Shown: positions 1 through 9,915, numbered from the stretch's first letter. The stretch: DNA of 64,000 nucleotides from Meridianimarinicoccus aquatilis (GCF_004358675.1 NZ_SMZO01000007.1:54526-118525), one strand, 5' to 3'. Notes: generated by a model not told the origin, from the letters alone. Translations and numbers: made by a program.

Positions 1-659
1 TGGAACTTCTTGATGCGCTGACGGTGCAGGCGCTGAACGCCTATTCGGGGTTGGACCTGCCAGTTGCGCCGATATTATTGCTGGAATTTCATGGCTCTGA
101 CGCCGGTGTCGAAGAGCAGGCCACCACCTTTGGCGAGATCGCAGCAGAGTTTGATGCCTCTGGTTTTGTGTGGACGGTGAATGCCGAAGAGCGCACCAAG
201 CTGTGGCAGGCGCGGCACGATGCCTATTGGGCGTGTCTGGCGTTGCAACCGGGGCTGAAGGCGGTGTCCACGGATGTGTGTGTGCCGATCTCGCATTTGG
301 CGGCCTGCGTGACCGAAGCGCAGAGCGAAGCGGCGCGGCTTGGGTTTCAGGTGCCGGTGTTGGGTCATGTGGGGGATGGGAATTTCCACATGTGCCTGCA
401 ATTCGACCATGAAGACGTGGCCGAGACGGCGCGCGCGCTGGGCTTCGTCAGCTGGCTGAACGATCTGGCCATCGACCACGACGGGACCTGCACGGGCGAG
501 CATGGGATCGGGCAGGGCAAGGTGGCGTATCTGGCGCGCGAATTGGGGCCGGAAGCGTTGGGCATGATGCGGGCGATCAAGCGCGGCATCGACCCGGATA
601 ACATCATGAATCCCGGCAAGATCTTTGATCTGGGCAATGGCGGGCCAGCGGCGGGCTGA
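1..659 (+). CDS. FAD-linked oxidase, C-terminal part (D-lactate dehydrogenase/GlcD type), 5' end outside window
   Basis: This is the C-terminal part of a flavin-dependent 2-hydroxyacid dehydrogenase, most like the cytochrome-linked D-lactate dehydrogenases, which oxidise D-lactate to pyruvate. The frame is open from base 3 (reading ELLDALTVQ), so the GTG at base 24 is internal and the real start lies before the window. The C-terminal FAD-oxidase domain shows GHVGDGNFH, then GTCTGEHGIGQGK, and ends with the usual IDPDNIMNPGKIF. GlcD (glycolate oxidase subunit) is the main alternative, and the missing N-terminus prevents a clear choice. Confidence 0.85.
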   Translation, partial: ELLDALTVQALNAYSGLDLPVAPILLLEFHGSDAGVEEQATTFGEIAAEFDASGFVWTVNAEERTKLWQARHDAYWACLALQPGLKAVSTDVCVPISHLAACVTEAQSEAARLGFQVPVLGHVGDGNFHMCLQFDHEDVAETARALGFVSWLNDLAIDHDGTCTGEHGIGQGKVAYLARELGPEALGMMRAIKRGIDPDNIMNPGKIFDLGNGGPAAG

Positions 660-694
660 GACGCGCGCCTAAGTTCTGCCTGTGGCACCTGATC

Positions 695-726
695 AAAAAA
701 CGCCCGCTTTGCGAGGAAAGCGGGCG
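695..726 (-). terminator. Rho-independent terminator of the VPLPA-CTERM gene
   Basis: A 10-bp perfect stem (cgcccgcttt / aaagcgggcg, loop gcgagg) is followed, read on the minus strand, by six T residues. It sits directly after the minus-strand gene ending at 751. It may also help stop the converging flavoprotein transcript. Confidence 0.85.
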
Positions 727-750
727 TTGACGGCGTGCTGTGCGTGAAGG

Positions 751-1491
751 TCAGGCTTTGTGGCGCAGGCGCAGGGCGCCGATGCCGCCAAGGGCGCCAA
801 ACAGCATCAGCCCCGTGGCTGGCAGCGGGATTGTGGCCGTCGGCGGCGCGGCGGCTGCAAATGTGTAAACGTCGAGGGCGTTAACTGTGTGCCCGTAGTA
901 GCTGTATCCGGAGTCGCCAGCGTAGGCCCCGGTATCCCCGGCATACCCGATTTGGCCTTGGGTGTGGTCGTATGTGTAAGAATAAGTGTACGCGGAATTG
1001 CCGCCAAGCGTACCAGCTCCGCCATATATATCGTGGCCACCACCAAAGGTTGGGAAGTAACTGACTCCAGCGTAAATGGAGTAAAACCCATAATAAATAC
1101 CATTGATCTGCTCCTGCATCTCGCCGGTGGTCAGGTTGAAAATGAACGCGGCGGCGTCAAATTTGTATGTGTTGCCCGCCCAACTTGCCGTGGTATATCC
1201 GCCGATCTTTACCCGGTCGCCGTTTGTCAGGATCATGTCATAGATCGAAATCGTCGGCCCGGCCCCGTCCGCCGCGGCGTGAAAACTGGCCGCCGTCGCG
1301 CCAGTGGTGCCGTACCAGACACTGGTGAAATCAAGATCACCGAAGCCCAGCCAAGTCTCAAGTTGGGTTGCGCCTGCGTCGTCCAGAAGCGCGCCGCCGG
1401 TGATCGTGCCTGCGGATCCGGCAGTTGTGAGAGCCGTCAAGGCGACCCCTGCAAAAGCCACAGCGCGCGCTGCGGTGGTAAAAATCTTCAT
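751..1491 (-). CDS. VPLPA-CTERM sorting domain-containing secreted protein
   Basis: The product is a 246-residue exported protein and the likely substrate of the exosortase encoded 3 kb away. It starts with a signal peptide (MKIFTTAARAV, hydrophobic core, cleavage after GSAG). It has a Gly/Tyr/Ala-rich central region with many YTYSY and GYAG-like stretches, and ends with IPLPATGLMLFGALGGIG followed by RLRHKA. That end is the three-part VPLPA-CTERM signal of motif, transmembrane helix and basic tail. The start was chosen at base 1491, where ggagg lies six bases upstream; a longer frame to 1557 has no such site. The central part matches no family I recognise, and a structural surface or matrix role is an inference. 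Confidence 0.88.
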   Translation of the reverse strand: MKIFTTAARAVAFAGVALTALTTAGSAGTITGGALLDDAGATQLETWLGFGDLDFTSVWYGTTGATAASFHAAADGAGPTISIYDMILTNGDRVKIGGYTTASWAGNTYKFDAAAFIFNLTTGEMQEQINGIYYGFYSIYAGVSYFPTFGGGHDIYGGAGTLGGNSAYTYSYTYDHTQGQIGYAGDTGAYAGDSGYSYYGHTVNALDVYTFAAAAPPTATIPLPATGLMLFGALGGIGALRLRHKA

Positions 1492-1793
1492 GTTTGAATC
1501 CTCCAAGTTTAAAACGGGCCGACCTCTGCACCACAAAGGCCTTCGACAAATCATCAACTTTTTGTTAACGGTTGTTACCCTCGGTTCAAGTCATATTTTG
1601 ATCCTGAGATGCGGTTTTGGACCCTAGGTTACGTAGCGCCGGTTTTCTGAGCAAAATCCAAATTTCTGTGCATAAGGCCATTGTCGGCCCGATGCGCGGC
1701 GTCGCCTGCCGGTGTCAAATGCGGTGGACTTTGGCGGCGTCCTGCGGGACAACACGCGCTGTTCCCTATCTCTTACGCCCCGTGGAGTCTGCT
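1492..1793. other. Divergent intergenic region between VPLPA-CTERM gene and znuC
   Basis: This 302-base gap must hold the promoters of two divergent genes. It contains an AT-rich stretch around 1550-1580 with two overlapping gttaac/gttacc-like words. I could not identify a convincing Zur box, although znuCB operons are usually controlled by Zur. Confidence 0.5.
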
Positions 1794-2639
1794 ATGCCCG
1801 CTGCCCGAAATTCCGCGTTGATAGAGGCGCGTGACGTGAGCCTTGCGCGGGGCGGGCGCGTGGTTCTGGACCATGTGGATTTTCGCGTCGACCGGGGTGA
1901 AATTGTGACGGTCGTGGGGCCGAACGGGTCTGGGAAGTCAACGCTGATGCAAACGCTGATCGGCGCGCTGACCCCGGATCAAGGGGCGGTGATCCGTGCA
2001 CCGGGGCTTAAGATCGGGTATGTGCCGCAGTCTTTGCATATTGATGCGACGATGCCGATGCCGGTGGGCCGGTTTCTTGCATTGCCGCAGCGCCATAGCC
2101 GGGCTGAACAGGCCGAAGCGCTGGCAATGGTCGGTCTGGACGATGTCGCGCGGCAACCGATGACATCGCTGTCGGGCGGGCAATTCCAGCGGGTCTTGCT
2201 GGCCCGTGCTTTGCTGATGCGCCCTGATATTCTGGTTCTGGATGAGGCGACACGCGGTTTGGACCAACCGGGTACAGCCGCCTTTTACCGCATCGTCGAG
2301 GACCTGCGCGTCAGGCTTGGCTGCGGTGTTCTGATGGTCAGTCACGATCTGCATGTGGTGATGAGCGCGTCTGACCGGGTCGTGTGCCTGAACGGGCATA
2401 TCTGCTGCCATGGCACCCCCGAAATTGTCGCCAGCGCGCCAGAATACCGCGCGCTGTTCGGGGTCGGGACGCAAGGAACATTGGCCCTGTATCGGCATGA
2501 GCACGATCATGCGCATGACGAGGCGGGCGCCTGCGGACCTGACCACGATCACACGCATGATCATACCCATGACGCCGACGGCGGTCATAGCGGCGGTAAA
2601 GGGATCAAGCACAACAGCGGAGCGGCGCGCGATGCTTGA
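1794..2639 (+). CDS. znuC: Zinc ABC transporter ATP-binding protein ZnuC
   Basis: This 281-residue protein is the ATPase of a high-affinity zinc importer acting at the inner membrane with ZnuB. It shows Walker A (GPNGSGKST), the signature LSGGQFQR and Walker B (ILVLDEATRG). The C-terminus carries a His/Asp-rich tail with repeated HDH and DHTH units, as in many ZnuC proteins, probably binding zinc. The ATG at 1794 was chosen because ggag precedes it and the ABC domain begins soon after; the open frame extends upstream without homology. znuB overlaps its last codons. The usual partners znuA and zur are not in the window. Confidence 0.93.
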   Translation: MPAARNSALIEARDVSLARGGRVVLDHVDFRVDRGEIVTVVGPNGSGKSTLMQTLIGALTPDQGAVIRAPGLKIGYVPQSLHIDATMPMPVGRFLALPQRHSRAEQAEALAMVGLDDVARQPMTSLSGGQFQRVLLARALLMRPDILVLDEATRGLDQPGTAAFYRIVEDLRVRLGCGVLMVSHDLHVVMSASDRVVCLNGHICCHGTPEIVASAPEYRALFGVGTQGTLALYRHEHDHAHDEAGACGPDHDHTHDHTHDADGGHSGGKGIKHNSGAARDA

Positions 2640-3417
2640 TGACTTCTTGATCCGCGCGGCTTTGGCAGGGCTTGGCGTCGCGCTGGCTGCGGGGCCGCTG
2701 GGCTGCTTCATCGTATGGCGGCGGATGGCTTATTTCGGGGATGCGACGGCCCATGCTGCGCTGCTGGGTGTGGCGCTGGCGCTAGCCATGTCGATTTCCA
2801 TCTTTGCCGGGGTGCTGGCGGTTGCGCTGGTGCTGGCCGTGTCGGTGTCGGCGCTGTCGGCGCGGGGCGCGCCGGTGGATACATTGCTTGGGGTGTTTGC
2901 CCATGGCGGTCTCGCGGTTGGGCTGGTGGTTGTGTCGCTGCTCCCCGGTGCGCGCGTGGATCTGATGGGCCTGTTGCTGGGCGATATTCTTGCGGTTGGC
3001 AAAGTAGATCTTGCGGTAATTTGGAGCGGGGCGGTGATTGTGGTCGGCTTGTTGGCCTGGCGCTGGTCGGGGCTGTTGATTGCGACACTCAATGCCGATT
3101 TGGCGCGGGCCAGCGGGGTAGATGCGCGGCGCGAGGACCTGATCTTGATGCTGGCACTGGCGCTGGTGGTTGCGGTTGCGTTGAAAGTGGTGGGCGCTTT
3201 GTTGATTTCCGCCATGCTGATTGTGCCTGCGGCCACTGTGCGCCCGTTCGCCCGCACCCCCGAAGCGATGGCTGTTCTGGCAGCGCTTTGTGGTGCGGTC
3301 GCTACGATGGGCGGCATTGCCATGTCGTATCAGTTCGACACACCGACTGGCCCCACCATTGTGGCCACAGCAACAGCGTTGTTTGTTGTCAGTTCGGTGC
3401 TAATGCGGCGCCGTTAG
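2632..3417 (+). CDS. znuB: Zinc ABC transporter permease ZnuB
   Basis: The 261-residue product is the membrane-spanning subunit of the zinc importer, in the ABC-3 permease family. Hydrophobic segments run through almost the whole length, and the family-typical stretches LGDILAVG, GALLISAMLIVPAA and FDTPTGPTI are visible. The ATG lies eight bases before the znuC stop, so the two genes are translationally coupled. It ends eight bases before the stop of the converging rhomboid gene, with no room for a terminator. Confidence 0.92.
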   Translation: MLDDFLIRAALAGLGVALAAGPLGCFIVWRRMAYFGDATAHAALLGVALALAMSISIFAGVLAVALVLAVSVSALSARGAPVDTLLGVFAHGGLAVGLVVVSLLPGARVDLMGLLLGDILAVGKVDLAVIWSGAVIVVGLLAWRWSGLLIATLNADLARASGVDARREDLILMLALALVVAVALKVVGALLISAMLIVPAATVRPFARTPEAMAVLAALCGAVATMGGIAMSYQFDTPTGPTIVATATALFVVSSVLMRRR

Positions 3418-3425
3418 AGCGCTGC

Positions 3426-4112
3426 TCAGTCCACATTGCCTTTGTCGGTGCCAAACCTGCGCCTGCGGCTTTGTTCCAGCACGCTGCGCCCTTGATAGAC
3501 GGCCAGAAGCCATCCAACGATGAACCCGCCGAAATGCGTTTCCCAAGCCAGATTGCCAGAGAGCAGAACCCAAAAAACGAGGTTGTAGAGAACAAGGAAA
3601 GCAACGGCGCGGAGTGTGACCCAAAGCGGATCGCCATAATAGCGCCGGTCTAGGTAATCCCAACAGACCCATACACCAAGCAGGCCAAACAAGGCACCCG
3701 ATGCGCCGACCATTGGGGCACTGCTGGTGGATAACAGTCCGAAACCAACCGATCCGCCCAAGGCGGTAATCGCATAGATGATGACGAAGCGTTTTTGCCC
3801 CACCCTTTCAACAATCACGGTGCCCAAGCTGGCAAGGGCGATCATGTTGACGATCATATGCACCGGGCCGCCATGGAGCAGGGCGTAAGTGCCGAACATC
3901 GTCACCGGCTGTGCCGGGAAGATTGGCTGTGCCCCCAACAGGATTGGTTGCCAGAAGGCGCCGATCCGATACGCGGCTGACCGCAGGTCTGGTGTGGCCC
4001 AGACCCCGTGGTCAGCCCCAAAAAGTATCACTTCCGGCAGTGCATTCAGCACAATCAGAATGATGACGGTAAGTGGTATTTTTCCGTAGAGGAAGCGCGG
4101 TTTTCGCTGCAC
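3426..4112 (-). CDS. Rhomboid family intramembrane serine protease
   Basis: This 228-residue polytopic membrane protein belongs to the rhomboid (S54) family, which cuts transmembrane helices within the membrane. The nucleophile motif GASGALFG places the catalytic Ser at residue 138, and the partner His is at 193 in ETHFGGF. A histidine and asparagine in HMIVNM near residues 85-89 fit the oxyanion region. It is the simple bacterial type without extra domains. Substrates cannot be told from the sequence. It lies between znuB and the exosortase gene without an obvious operon link. Confidence 0.9.
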   Translation of the reverse strand: MQRKPRFLYGKIPLTVIILIVLNALPEVILFGADHGVWATPDLRSAAYRIGAFWQPILLGAQPIFPAQPVTMFGTYALLHGGPVHMIVNMIALASLGTVIVERVGQKRFVIIYAITALGGSVGFGLLSTSSAPMVGASGALFGLLGVWVCWDYLDRRYYGDPLWVTLRAVAFLVLYNLVFWVLLSGNLAWETHFGGFIVGWLLAVYQGRSVLEQSRRRRFGTDKGNVD

Positions 4113-4152
4113 TAAAGCAGCCGTTGCAGGATCGGAATGGATGACGGTCCCC

Positions 4153-5757
4153 TTACTCTGGCACGTATCGTGGCATGACTTTCAATGCTTCCGCCATGAA
4201 GGCTTGCACACGTTGGTCTGCTTCTTGTTCGGTCTCGCCGGTTCCGATCGGTGTTACGAACCGAATTATGGCACCGTCGCGTCGTCCGCGAGTCCAGCTG
4301 TCATAAACCACAACCAGCTTGGTAAGGAAATCGTTGGTCATACGCTTGCCGCGTTGTTCAAACCAGTAATAGACGAGCTGTTTGTTCACTCCTTTTTGGA
4401 TGACCGACCGGTTCAACGTAAAGTCGCCATAGACCGTGTCCGGGAAGCTGACCTCGTAGGGATCAATACTAAACACTTCCCAACCGCCAACCGGAAGGCA
4501 CACTTCAGGAGAGTGAATGCCACCCCCATTGGTCTGGTCGTCGTAATAGGCCACAAAGACGTTCACTGTGGGGTCGCTCCCGGCTTGATAGTTTGCCGAA
4601 ACGTAATCATCTGCTGCCAAGGTCGCAGCCACTTCGGGATCAAGCGATTGGAAGGCGGCATATTTTCCGTCGATTTGCCGTGGGAAAAGCATGAACGGGG
4701 TGCGGTCGGGCAAAGTTGTCGGCGGCGCGGGCCACAGGATCAACGTGATGGACATTGCTGCGCCAAATACCACAGCGCAAACCATTGCCAAGCTTGGCTT
4801 GATGTTCAGGATGCGCGCAGCGATAGGGCCAAGGCCGTTTGTATCAAGGTCAATCGCCTCGCTCAGTGGCAATGGATTGGGGGTCAGCCGTTGCATGGCA
4901 ATCGCCATCACAAACAAGATCCCGACGCAGGCAAGAAAAATCACCCAACCTTCGAAGAAATGCAGAAACCCTTCCGCTTGCTCAATCCCGTAATGGTTGA
5001 CGAGAATACCGATAACACCGATTCGAAACGAGTTCATGAAAACAGTGATCGGTGCGGCCGACAGAAGAAGAACGGCTTTGTGCCAGAGCGGCCCGCGGTA
5101 GAGGATCGAAAACAGGTACGAAAAGGACAGGATTGGGAACAGGTACCGCAAACCAGAGCAGGCCTCGGCCACCTGCAGTTTGTACACACCCAAGTCGATG
5201 ATGTTTCCATCAAGATAGACCGGGATTCGCGCCAGCTCAATAAACCAGACGCCGATCACCGAAGACACACCTTGCAGGAAGATTGTCAGCTGCCAGTACA
5301 TGAATTGGGGCAGCGGAAGCATGAAGATCAGGTGGAGTACGGGGGGCCAATGTGTCCGCCCGCGCTCCCAGCCAAAGCCAATCAAAACCACGCCCATGAC
5401 CCAAACAATAAAGGCGTATGCAGTAATGTCGGGGATCTGAACAAGGTTGCCGATCAGGCCAACTGCAAGACCAAAGGCAAGAACAAGAACGCCGGGCCAG
5501 CGGTTAACTGGCGCAGCAGGATCGACCGCCGGAGCCTGACGCAATTCGCGCAGGAAAAGGTATAGGGAGATCAGCGGGATCAGCGGACCATGGCTGTATT
5601 CAGGGGTCGACCATTCCGTCAGAAGGGACGCAAGGCCGAATTGAAAGACTGTTATCGTGCAGACCAACAATGCCACAAAAAGCCCCAGCCCCATCGGGTT
5701 GACGGGAAGAGAGCCTATCGAGATCACGGGTCGACTTACATTGTCCTGAACACTCAT
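4153..5757 (-). CDS. xrtD: VPLPA-CTERM-specific exosortase XrtD with fused EpsI domain
   Basis: This 534-residue inner-membrane protein is predicted to cleave VPLPA-CTERM tails from secreted proteins, by analogy with sortases. The N-terminal 290 residues form the polytopic exosortase domain. The catalytic candidates are all present: Cys200 in EACSGLRYLFP, Arg245 in NSFRIGVIG and His266 in LHFFEGW. After a last hydrophobic segment near 322-342 comes an EpsI-like domain with GGGIHSPEVCLPVGGW (Cys420). This two-domain layout is typical of the Rhodobacteraceae form XrtD. The matching substrate lies at 751-1491, and polysaccharide export genes precede it on the same strand. Confidence 0.92.
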   Translation of the reverse strand: MSVQDNVSRPVISIGSLPVNPMGLGLFVALLVCTITVFQFGLASLLTEWSTPEYSHGPLIPLISLYLFLRELRQAPAVDPAAPVNRWPGVLVLAFGLAVGLIGNLVQIPDITAYAFIVWVMGVVLIGFGWERGRTHWPPVLHLIFMLPLPQFMYWQLTIFLQGVSSVIGVWFIELARIPVYLDGNIIDLGVYKLQVAEACSGLRYLFPILSFSYLFSILYRGPLWHKAVLLLSAAPITVFMNSFRIGVIGILVNHYGIEQAEGFLHFFEGWVIFLACVGILFVMAIAMQRLTPNPLPLSEAIDLDTNGLGPIAARILNIKPSLAMVCAVVFGAAMSITLILWPAPPTTLPDRTPFMLFPRQIDGKYAAFQSLDPEVAATLAADDYVSANYQAGSDPTVNVFVAYYDDQTNGGGIHSPEVCLPVGGWEVFSIDPYEVSFPDTVYGDFTLNRSVIQKGVNKQLVYYWFEQRGKRMTNDFLTKLVVVYDSWTRGRRDGAIIRFVTPIGTGETEQEADQRVQAFMAEALKVMPRYVPE

Positions 5758-5800
5758 GGATACACCTTGGTGGCTTCAACTGGCAGCATCAATACACCAA

Positions 5801-5833
5801 GAGGCCGCAATTTGCATGAGCAAAAGCGGCCTC
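5801..5833 (-). terminator. Hairpin between beta-barrel gene and xrtD
   Basis: An 8-bp stem (gaggccgc / gcggcctc) encloses a second TTGC/GCAA pairing, lying in the 119-base gap before xrtD. The bases after it on the minus strand (ttggtgtattg) are only moderately T-rich. It may partly terminate or attenuate transcription into xrtD rather than stop it fully. Confidence 0.45.
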
Positions 5834-5876
5834 TACACGCATTGTTGTCAATGCCGTTTAACGGAAAGCTAATTGA

Positions 5877-7262
5877 TTAACGCGCGCTCAAGAAGTCGCG
5901 CGAGACGCCGACGAAAACAGCGTTGGACTCGCGAAAGCCGTTGCTGTCCGAGTTGGCCTGCCTGTACCGATAGCCCATGTTCATGTTCCAATCTTGGGTC
6001 AGCGCATGATTGTACTGGGCGGTCACATTCAGCCGATCCGAATCGTCGCTTGCCCCATCTTCATATCGGGTTAAGCCGCCGTCGACGGCCAGACCCAAGG
6101 AAGAGACGTCTGTCAAAAGCTGAATGAAATTCACACGACCGGACGTGTAAAGAACGTTGCGACCATCTTCGTCGGTTGATGCAGACTGTCGCAGCCCAAG
6201 GCTCAATTCATTGTCACGGCCCTGTAGCGTATAGTCTATGTTGCCGACAAAGCGCAGATCGGTATCCTCGTTCGTTGACACGCCCAAATCGGCATCCAAC
6301 GACGCGTTGTCCCAGTTCACCAGTTTGCCCACCGAAAACGTAAACCTTTGGCCGTTCTCATCGACATCGACGAAGCCGCCAACGCGTGTCTCCCCCCGTT
6401 TATCCAACGAGATAAGGCTCAAATCGCCAACGACACCTTCTTCGATTGTCGTGCCGCTGTCGCGATTGCTTTCGACACGGGAATACCCAAGGCGGCCACG
6501 CATCGACAAAGCGGGATTGATGCTTGCGTCGATTCCAACGTCGGCGCGGCGGGTTTCGCGATCAAGATTGTCGCTATCTTCATATTGCTCGCGACGATAT
6601 TCGCCGCCGGTCGTGAACCGGAGGGTTTGAGAAAGGCGAAATCCGATTTCAGCCCCGCCGGTGAATGATTGGCGATCATACACATCCGGGTCAGTGTTGT
6701 CGGTGTAATCAATGTCAAAGGCGCGCGCATACGCGCCCAAACTGACTGGTCCGTCTTCGTTGAAGTCGAACCCGGCATTTGCGCGCAGGCTGCGCCGCGT
6801 TCCGCCACCGGTTGTATCATCAAACCGACCATCCGAATCGACATCCGAGAGTGGATCAAAAAAGTCCACATCCGCCTGTTGGGCAACAAAGCCAAAACGG
6901 ATGTTGTTGTCATCGATTGTGCGGTCATAATCCAACCGCACGATAGGATTGTCGGCACTAACGTCGTCATCCCTTGAGGGAAGATCGGCGGCGCGAACAG
7001 ATCCTTCTGCGCTTAGGTCTAGTCGATCGACAGGTGTGAATGTCGACAGCCCGAAGCCGAGTGTCGTGGTCCACAAAAGCGCGTTTCCAAGGGAATCGCG
7101 GCGCAGGTCATAGTTGTCGTTGAATTCCAGATCGGACGAAATGAAAGCGGACCGTACTGCGCGGTCGGCTTCCTGTGCATGAACGATCGGCGCCGCGATA
7201 CTGCTTAGTATCACGGCTCCGGTAGTAAATCTGATTAGCCCCACGGCTGGCGCTCCCGTCAC
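5877..7262 (-). CDS. Outer-membrane beta-barrel protein of the exosortase/EPS locus
   Basis: The 461-residue product has a signal peptide ending near AQEAD and then alternating amphipathic strands rich in Asp, Asn, Arg and aromatic residues, as in outer-membrane barrels. Examples are FSVGKLVNWDNASLDADLG and the repeated GYSR/GYRYRQ turns near the end. It resembles the putative outer-membrane barrel family that accompanies PEP-CTERM/exosortase polysaccharide loci. The GTG start overlaps the stop of the upstream export gene by four bases (GTGA), so the two are coupled. A role as an outer-membrane pore or assembly factor for the polysaccharide is inferred. Confidence 0.75.
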   Translation of the reverse strand: MTGAPAVGLIRFTTGAVILSSIAAPIVHAQEADRAVRSAFISSDLEFNDNYDLRRDSLGNALLWTTTLGFGLSTFTPVDRLDLSAEGSVRAADLPSRDDDVSADNPIVRLDYDRTIDDNNIRFGFVAQQADVDFFDPLSDVDSDGRFDDTTGGGTRRSLRANAGFDFNEDGPVSLGAYARAFDIDYTDNTDPDVYDRQSFTGGAEIGFRLSQTLRFTTGGEYRREQYEDSDNLDRETRRADVGIDASINPALSMRGRLGYSRVESNRDSGTTIEEGVVGDLSLISLDKRGETRVGGFVDVDENGQRFTFSVGKLVNWDNASLDADLGVSTNEDTDLRFVGNIDYTLQGRDNELSLGLRQSASTDEDGRNVLYTSGRVNFIQLLTDVSSLGLAVDGGLTRYEDGASDDSDRLNVTAQYNHALTQDWNMNMGYRYRQANSDSNGFRESNAVFVGVSRDFLSAR

Positions 7263-7849
7263 TCGAACAGACGGCGCTCAGGCACCAAGATTACATCGCC
7301 ATCAAGCAACGTCGCGTTGCCGGAAATTTTGGCGCCATCGCCTGCGGCACGCAGATTGAAGGAGTAAACGGCTTCCTGCCCGGTGCTTGGATCTGTGCGG
7401 CGCAGCTGAATGCGTTTGGTTGCGGCGAACGACGTAAAGCCGCCAACAGAAGCAAGCGCCTGAAGGAATGTTGTGCCTTTTTCCAATTCCTTTTCGCCAG
7501 GGTTGTTCACCTCACCGATGACGTAAATCGTGATGTCCCGGCCACCTGTACTTGGCGGCGAGTTCAATTGGTTGATCGACACGAAGACTGTGGGCGCTGT
7601 TGCGAAATTTGGCGCTAATGCGGTGATCAGGGATTGCTGCACCTGAGATACTGTACGCCCCGCTGCGCGCACGTTGCCTGCGAAAGGAAAGGAAATGTTG
7701 CCATCGGGAAGCACAAGCGTATTGCGGTTTAGGCTTGCATCTTCAAGCACTTCAATAGCCAGAACATCGCCAACCTCAAGGTTGTAGGTCTGTGCCTGGC
7801 TCATGGTTGCGAGCATCAGGGCGGCCATCAGGCCGAAGAGGAATCGCAT
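7259..7849 (-). CDS. Polysaccharide biosynthesis/export protein (Wza/GumB-like)
   Basis: This 196-residue exported protein carries an N-terminal signal peptide (cleavage near SQAQT) and a polysaccharide-export domain starting YNLEVGDVLAIEVL. A SLBB-like segment follows (ITIYVIGEVNNPG, then TTFLQALASVGGFTSFA). No lipobox cysteine is visible, so it is probably periplasmic or barrel-associated instead of a Wza lipoprotein. The ATG at 7849 was preferred over a GTG six bases earlier because aaagg would lie only two bases from the GTG. It heads a coupled pair with the beta-barrel gene. Confidence 0.88.
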   Translation of the reverse strand: MRFLFGLMAALMLATMSQAQTYNLEVGDVLAIEVLEDASLNRNTLVLPDGNISFPFAGNVRAAGRTVSQVQQSLITALAPNFATAPTVFVSINQLNSPPSTGGRDITIYVIGEVNNPGEKELEKGTTFLQALASVGGFTSFAATKRIQLRRTDPSTGQEAVYSFNLRAAGDGAKISGNATLLDGDVILVPERRLFE

Positions 7850-8022
7850 GGTCACTGCCTTTCAATTGGTGTCGTCGCAAAGCTACCTTTGCGCTTTTGT
7901 GGAAGTTACGCACAGCAAGGTTCGCTGAAAAAGCGATTTTTGGCGAACAAGTTCGGATTTGAAGTTGTAGTCATGGGAATGCAACAGGTTGCAGCGGGTT
8001 GTTCGCGTGGTCCCTCGGGACG

Positions 8023-9915
8023 TCAGTTGGCGTGAAAGAAGTCATAGATCGCTTCGGCCAAACTGTCCGAAATGCCATCGACTGCTTTCAGATCGACAAG
8101 GTTTGCACCGGCGACCGCCTTTGCTGACCCAAAATGTGCCAAGAGGGCCCTTTTACGCCCGGCACCGACACCCGGTACGTCATCAAGTGGCGTGGCGCTT
8201 ATGGCCTGTGCCCGCCGGGCACGATGCGCGCCGATGGCGAATCGGTGCGCTTCGTCTCGCAGTCGTTGCACGAAATAGAGCACCGGATCATTGTGGCGCA
8301 GGGCGAAGGGCCGTTTGCCGGTGCGATGAAACTCTTCCTTGCCTGCATCCCGGTCAACGCCTTTGGCAACACCAACCATCGGGATGTCGTCTACACCGAG
8401 ATCTGCCATGATCCCCGCCACTGCGCTGACCTGTCCTGCGCCGCCGTCAATAAGCAACAAATCTGGCCAGGTGCCTGAGCTGCGATCAGGATCTTCTTTC
8501 ATCAGCCGTTCGAAGCGGCGCGTGAGAACCTCTTTCATCATGCCGAAGTCATCGCCCGGTGTCAGATCCACGCCTTTTATGTTGAATTTGCGATAGGCGT
8601 TTTTCATCAACCCTTCTGGTCCGGCGACGATCATTCCGCCGACGGCATTGGTGCCTTGAATATGGCTGTTGTCGTATACCTCGATGCGCTGTGGCGGGGC
8701 AGGGAGATCAAAGGCTTCGGCAAGACCAGCCAACAATTTGGTTTGTGTTGCGCTTTCAGCCATTTTGCGGGCAAGGCTTTCACGGGCATTTCGGGCCGCG
8801 CCAGCCACCAATTCGGCTTTTTCGCCGCGCTGTGGAACGGCAATCTCAACCTTGCGTTCGGCCTTTTGACTGAGCGCTTCGGTCATCAGGTCTTCGTTGT
8901 CGATCACGTTGGACAGCAACAAAAGCCGAGGAGGCTGCTTGTCGCCGTAGAACTGCCCGATGAACGCTTCGAGCACTTCGGCAGCATCTGCCCCCGCGCC
9001 GGTCCGAGGGTAGAAATCGCGATTGCCCCAATTCTGGTTGGCGCGGATGAAGAACACCTGAACACAGGCTTGCCCCCCTTCCATATGAAGCGCGATCACG
9101 TCCGCCTCTGCCACGGTGCGGGGGTTGATGCCTTGCGTGCTTTGGACTTGGGTCAGGGCGCGAATGCGGTCGCGCAGGGCCGCTGCGCGTTCAAATTCCA
9201 TCGCTTCGGCAGCTTCGGCCATTTTGCCAGCCAGTTCTTCCTGCACGCGGGTCGATTTTCCTGACAAGAAGCGTTCGGCGTCTGCCACGAGGGCGGCATA
9301 GGCCGGTTTGTCGATTTCACCCGTGCAGGGGGCGGCGCAGCGCTTGATCTGATACAGAAGGCAGGGCCTTGTACGCGTCTCAAAGGTGGCGTCGGTGCAA
9401 GTCCGCAAAAGGAAGACGCGTTGCAACTGGTTCAGCGTTCGGTTCACGGCACCGGCACTTGCAAAGGGGCCATAGTAATTGCCCTTCGATGCCTTGCGCC
9501 CGCGGTGCTTTCGGATCTGCGGAAAGGCGTGGTCCTTGGTGACCAGAATATTGGGAAAGCTCTTATCATCGCGCAGAAGCACATTATAGCGAGGCTTGAG
9601 TTGCTTGATGAGGTTTTGTTCCAGAAGCAGCGCTTCGGTTTCCGTGCGAGTGGTCAGAAACATCATCGACGCGGTTTCCGAAATCATCCGCGTGATGCGC
9701 CCGCTATGCCCGCCAGAGGGTCGCGAATAGTTCGAAACACGCGCTTTCAGGTTCCGCGCCTTGCCCACGTAAAGAACCCTGCTTTCGGAATCGAGCATCC
9801 TGTAGACACCGGGAGAGCCGTCCAGCGTTTTCAGATAGGACTGAATGCACTCGTATCCGCGGGGGCCTTCAACGGGTGTTTCGTCGCGTGGGTTTGGATT
9901 GTTCTCATAGGGCAT
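8023..9915 (-). CDS. uvrC: Excinuclease ABC subunit C (UvrC)
   Basis: UvrC makes the dual incisions of nucleotide excision repair after UvrAB locate a lesion. The 630 residues show the N-terminal GIY-YIG nuclease ([21 protein letters not shown]), a Cys cluster ([21 protein letters not shown]), a central UVR motif, the RNase H-like C-terminal nuclease ([26 protein letters not shown]) and tandem helix-hairpin-helix motifs near the end. Length is normal. It separates the two halves of the polysaccharide locus. The 285 bases upstream show no clear LexA box. Confidence 0.97.
   Translation of the reverse strand: MPYENNPNPRDETPVEGPRGYECIQSYLKTLDGSPGVYRMLDSESRVLYVGKARNLKARVSNYSRPSGGHSGRITRMISETASMMFLTTRTETEALLLEQNLIKQLKPRYNVLLRDDKSFPNILVTKDHAFPQIRKHRGRKASKGNYYGPFASAGAVNRTLNQLQRVFLLRTCTDATFETRTRPCLLYQIKRCAAPCTGEIDKPAYAALVADAERFLSGKSTRVQEELAGKMAEAAEAMEFERAAALRDRIRALTQVQSTQGINPRTVAEADVIALHMEGGQACVQVFFIRANQNWGNRDFYPRTGAGADAAEVLEAFIGQFYGDKQPPRLLLLSNVIDNEDLMTEALSQKAERKVEIAVPQRGEKAELVAGAARNARESLARKMAESATQTKLLAGLAEAFDLPAPPQRIEVYDNSHIQGTNAVGGMIVAGPEGLMKNAYRKFNIKGVDLTPGDDFGMMKEVLTRRFERLMKEDPDRSSGTWPDLLLIDGGAGQVSAVAGIMADLGVDDIPMVGVAKGVDRDAGKEEFHRTGKRPFALRHNDPVLYFVQRLRDEAHRFAIGAHRARRAQAISATPLDDVPGVGAGRKRALLAHFGSAKAVAGANLVDLKAVDGISDSLAEAIYDFFHAN

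Noticed and set aside
1558..1793. Zur operator before znuC
   Set aside because: I expected one from the family, but no sufficiently symmetric AT-rich operator was found by eye.
4141..5565. A 474-codon open frame opposite xrtD
   Set aside because: It is antisense to a gene with intact catalytic motifs and membrane segments, and its translation is low in hydrophobic pattern and unlike any family.
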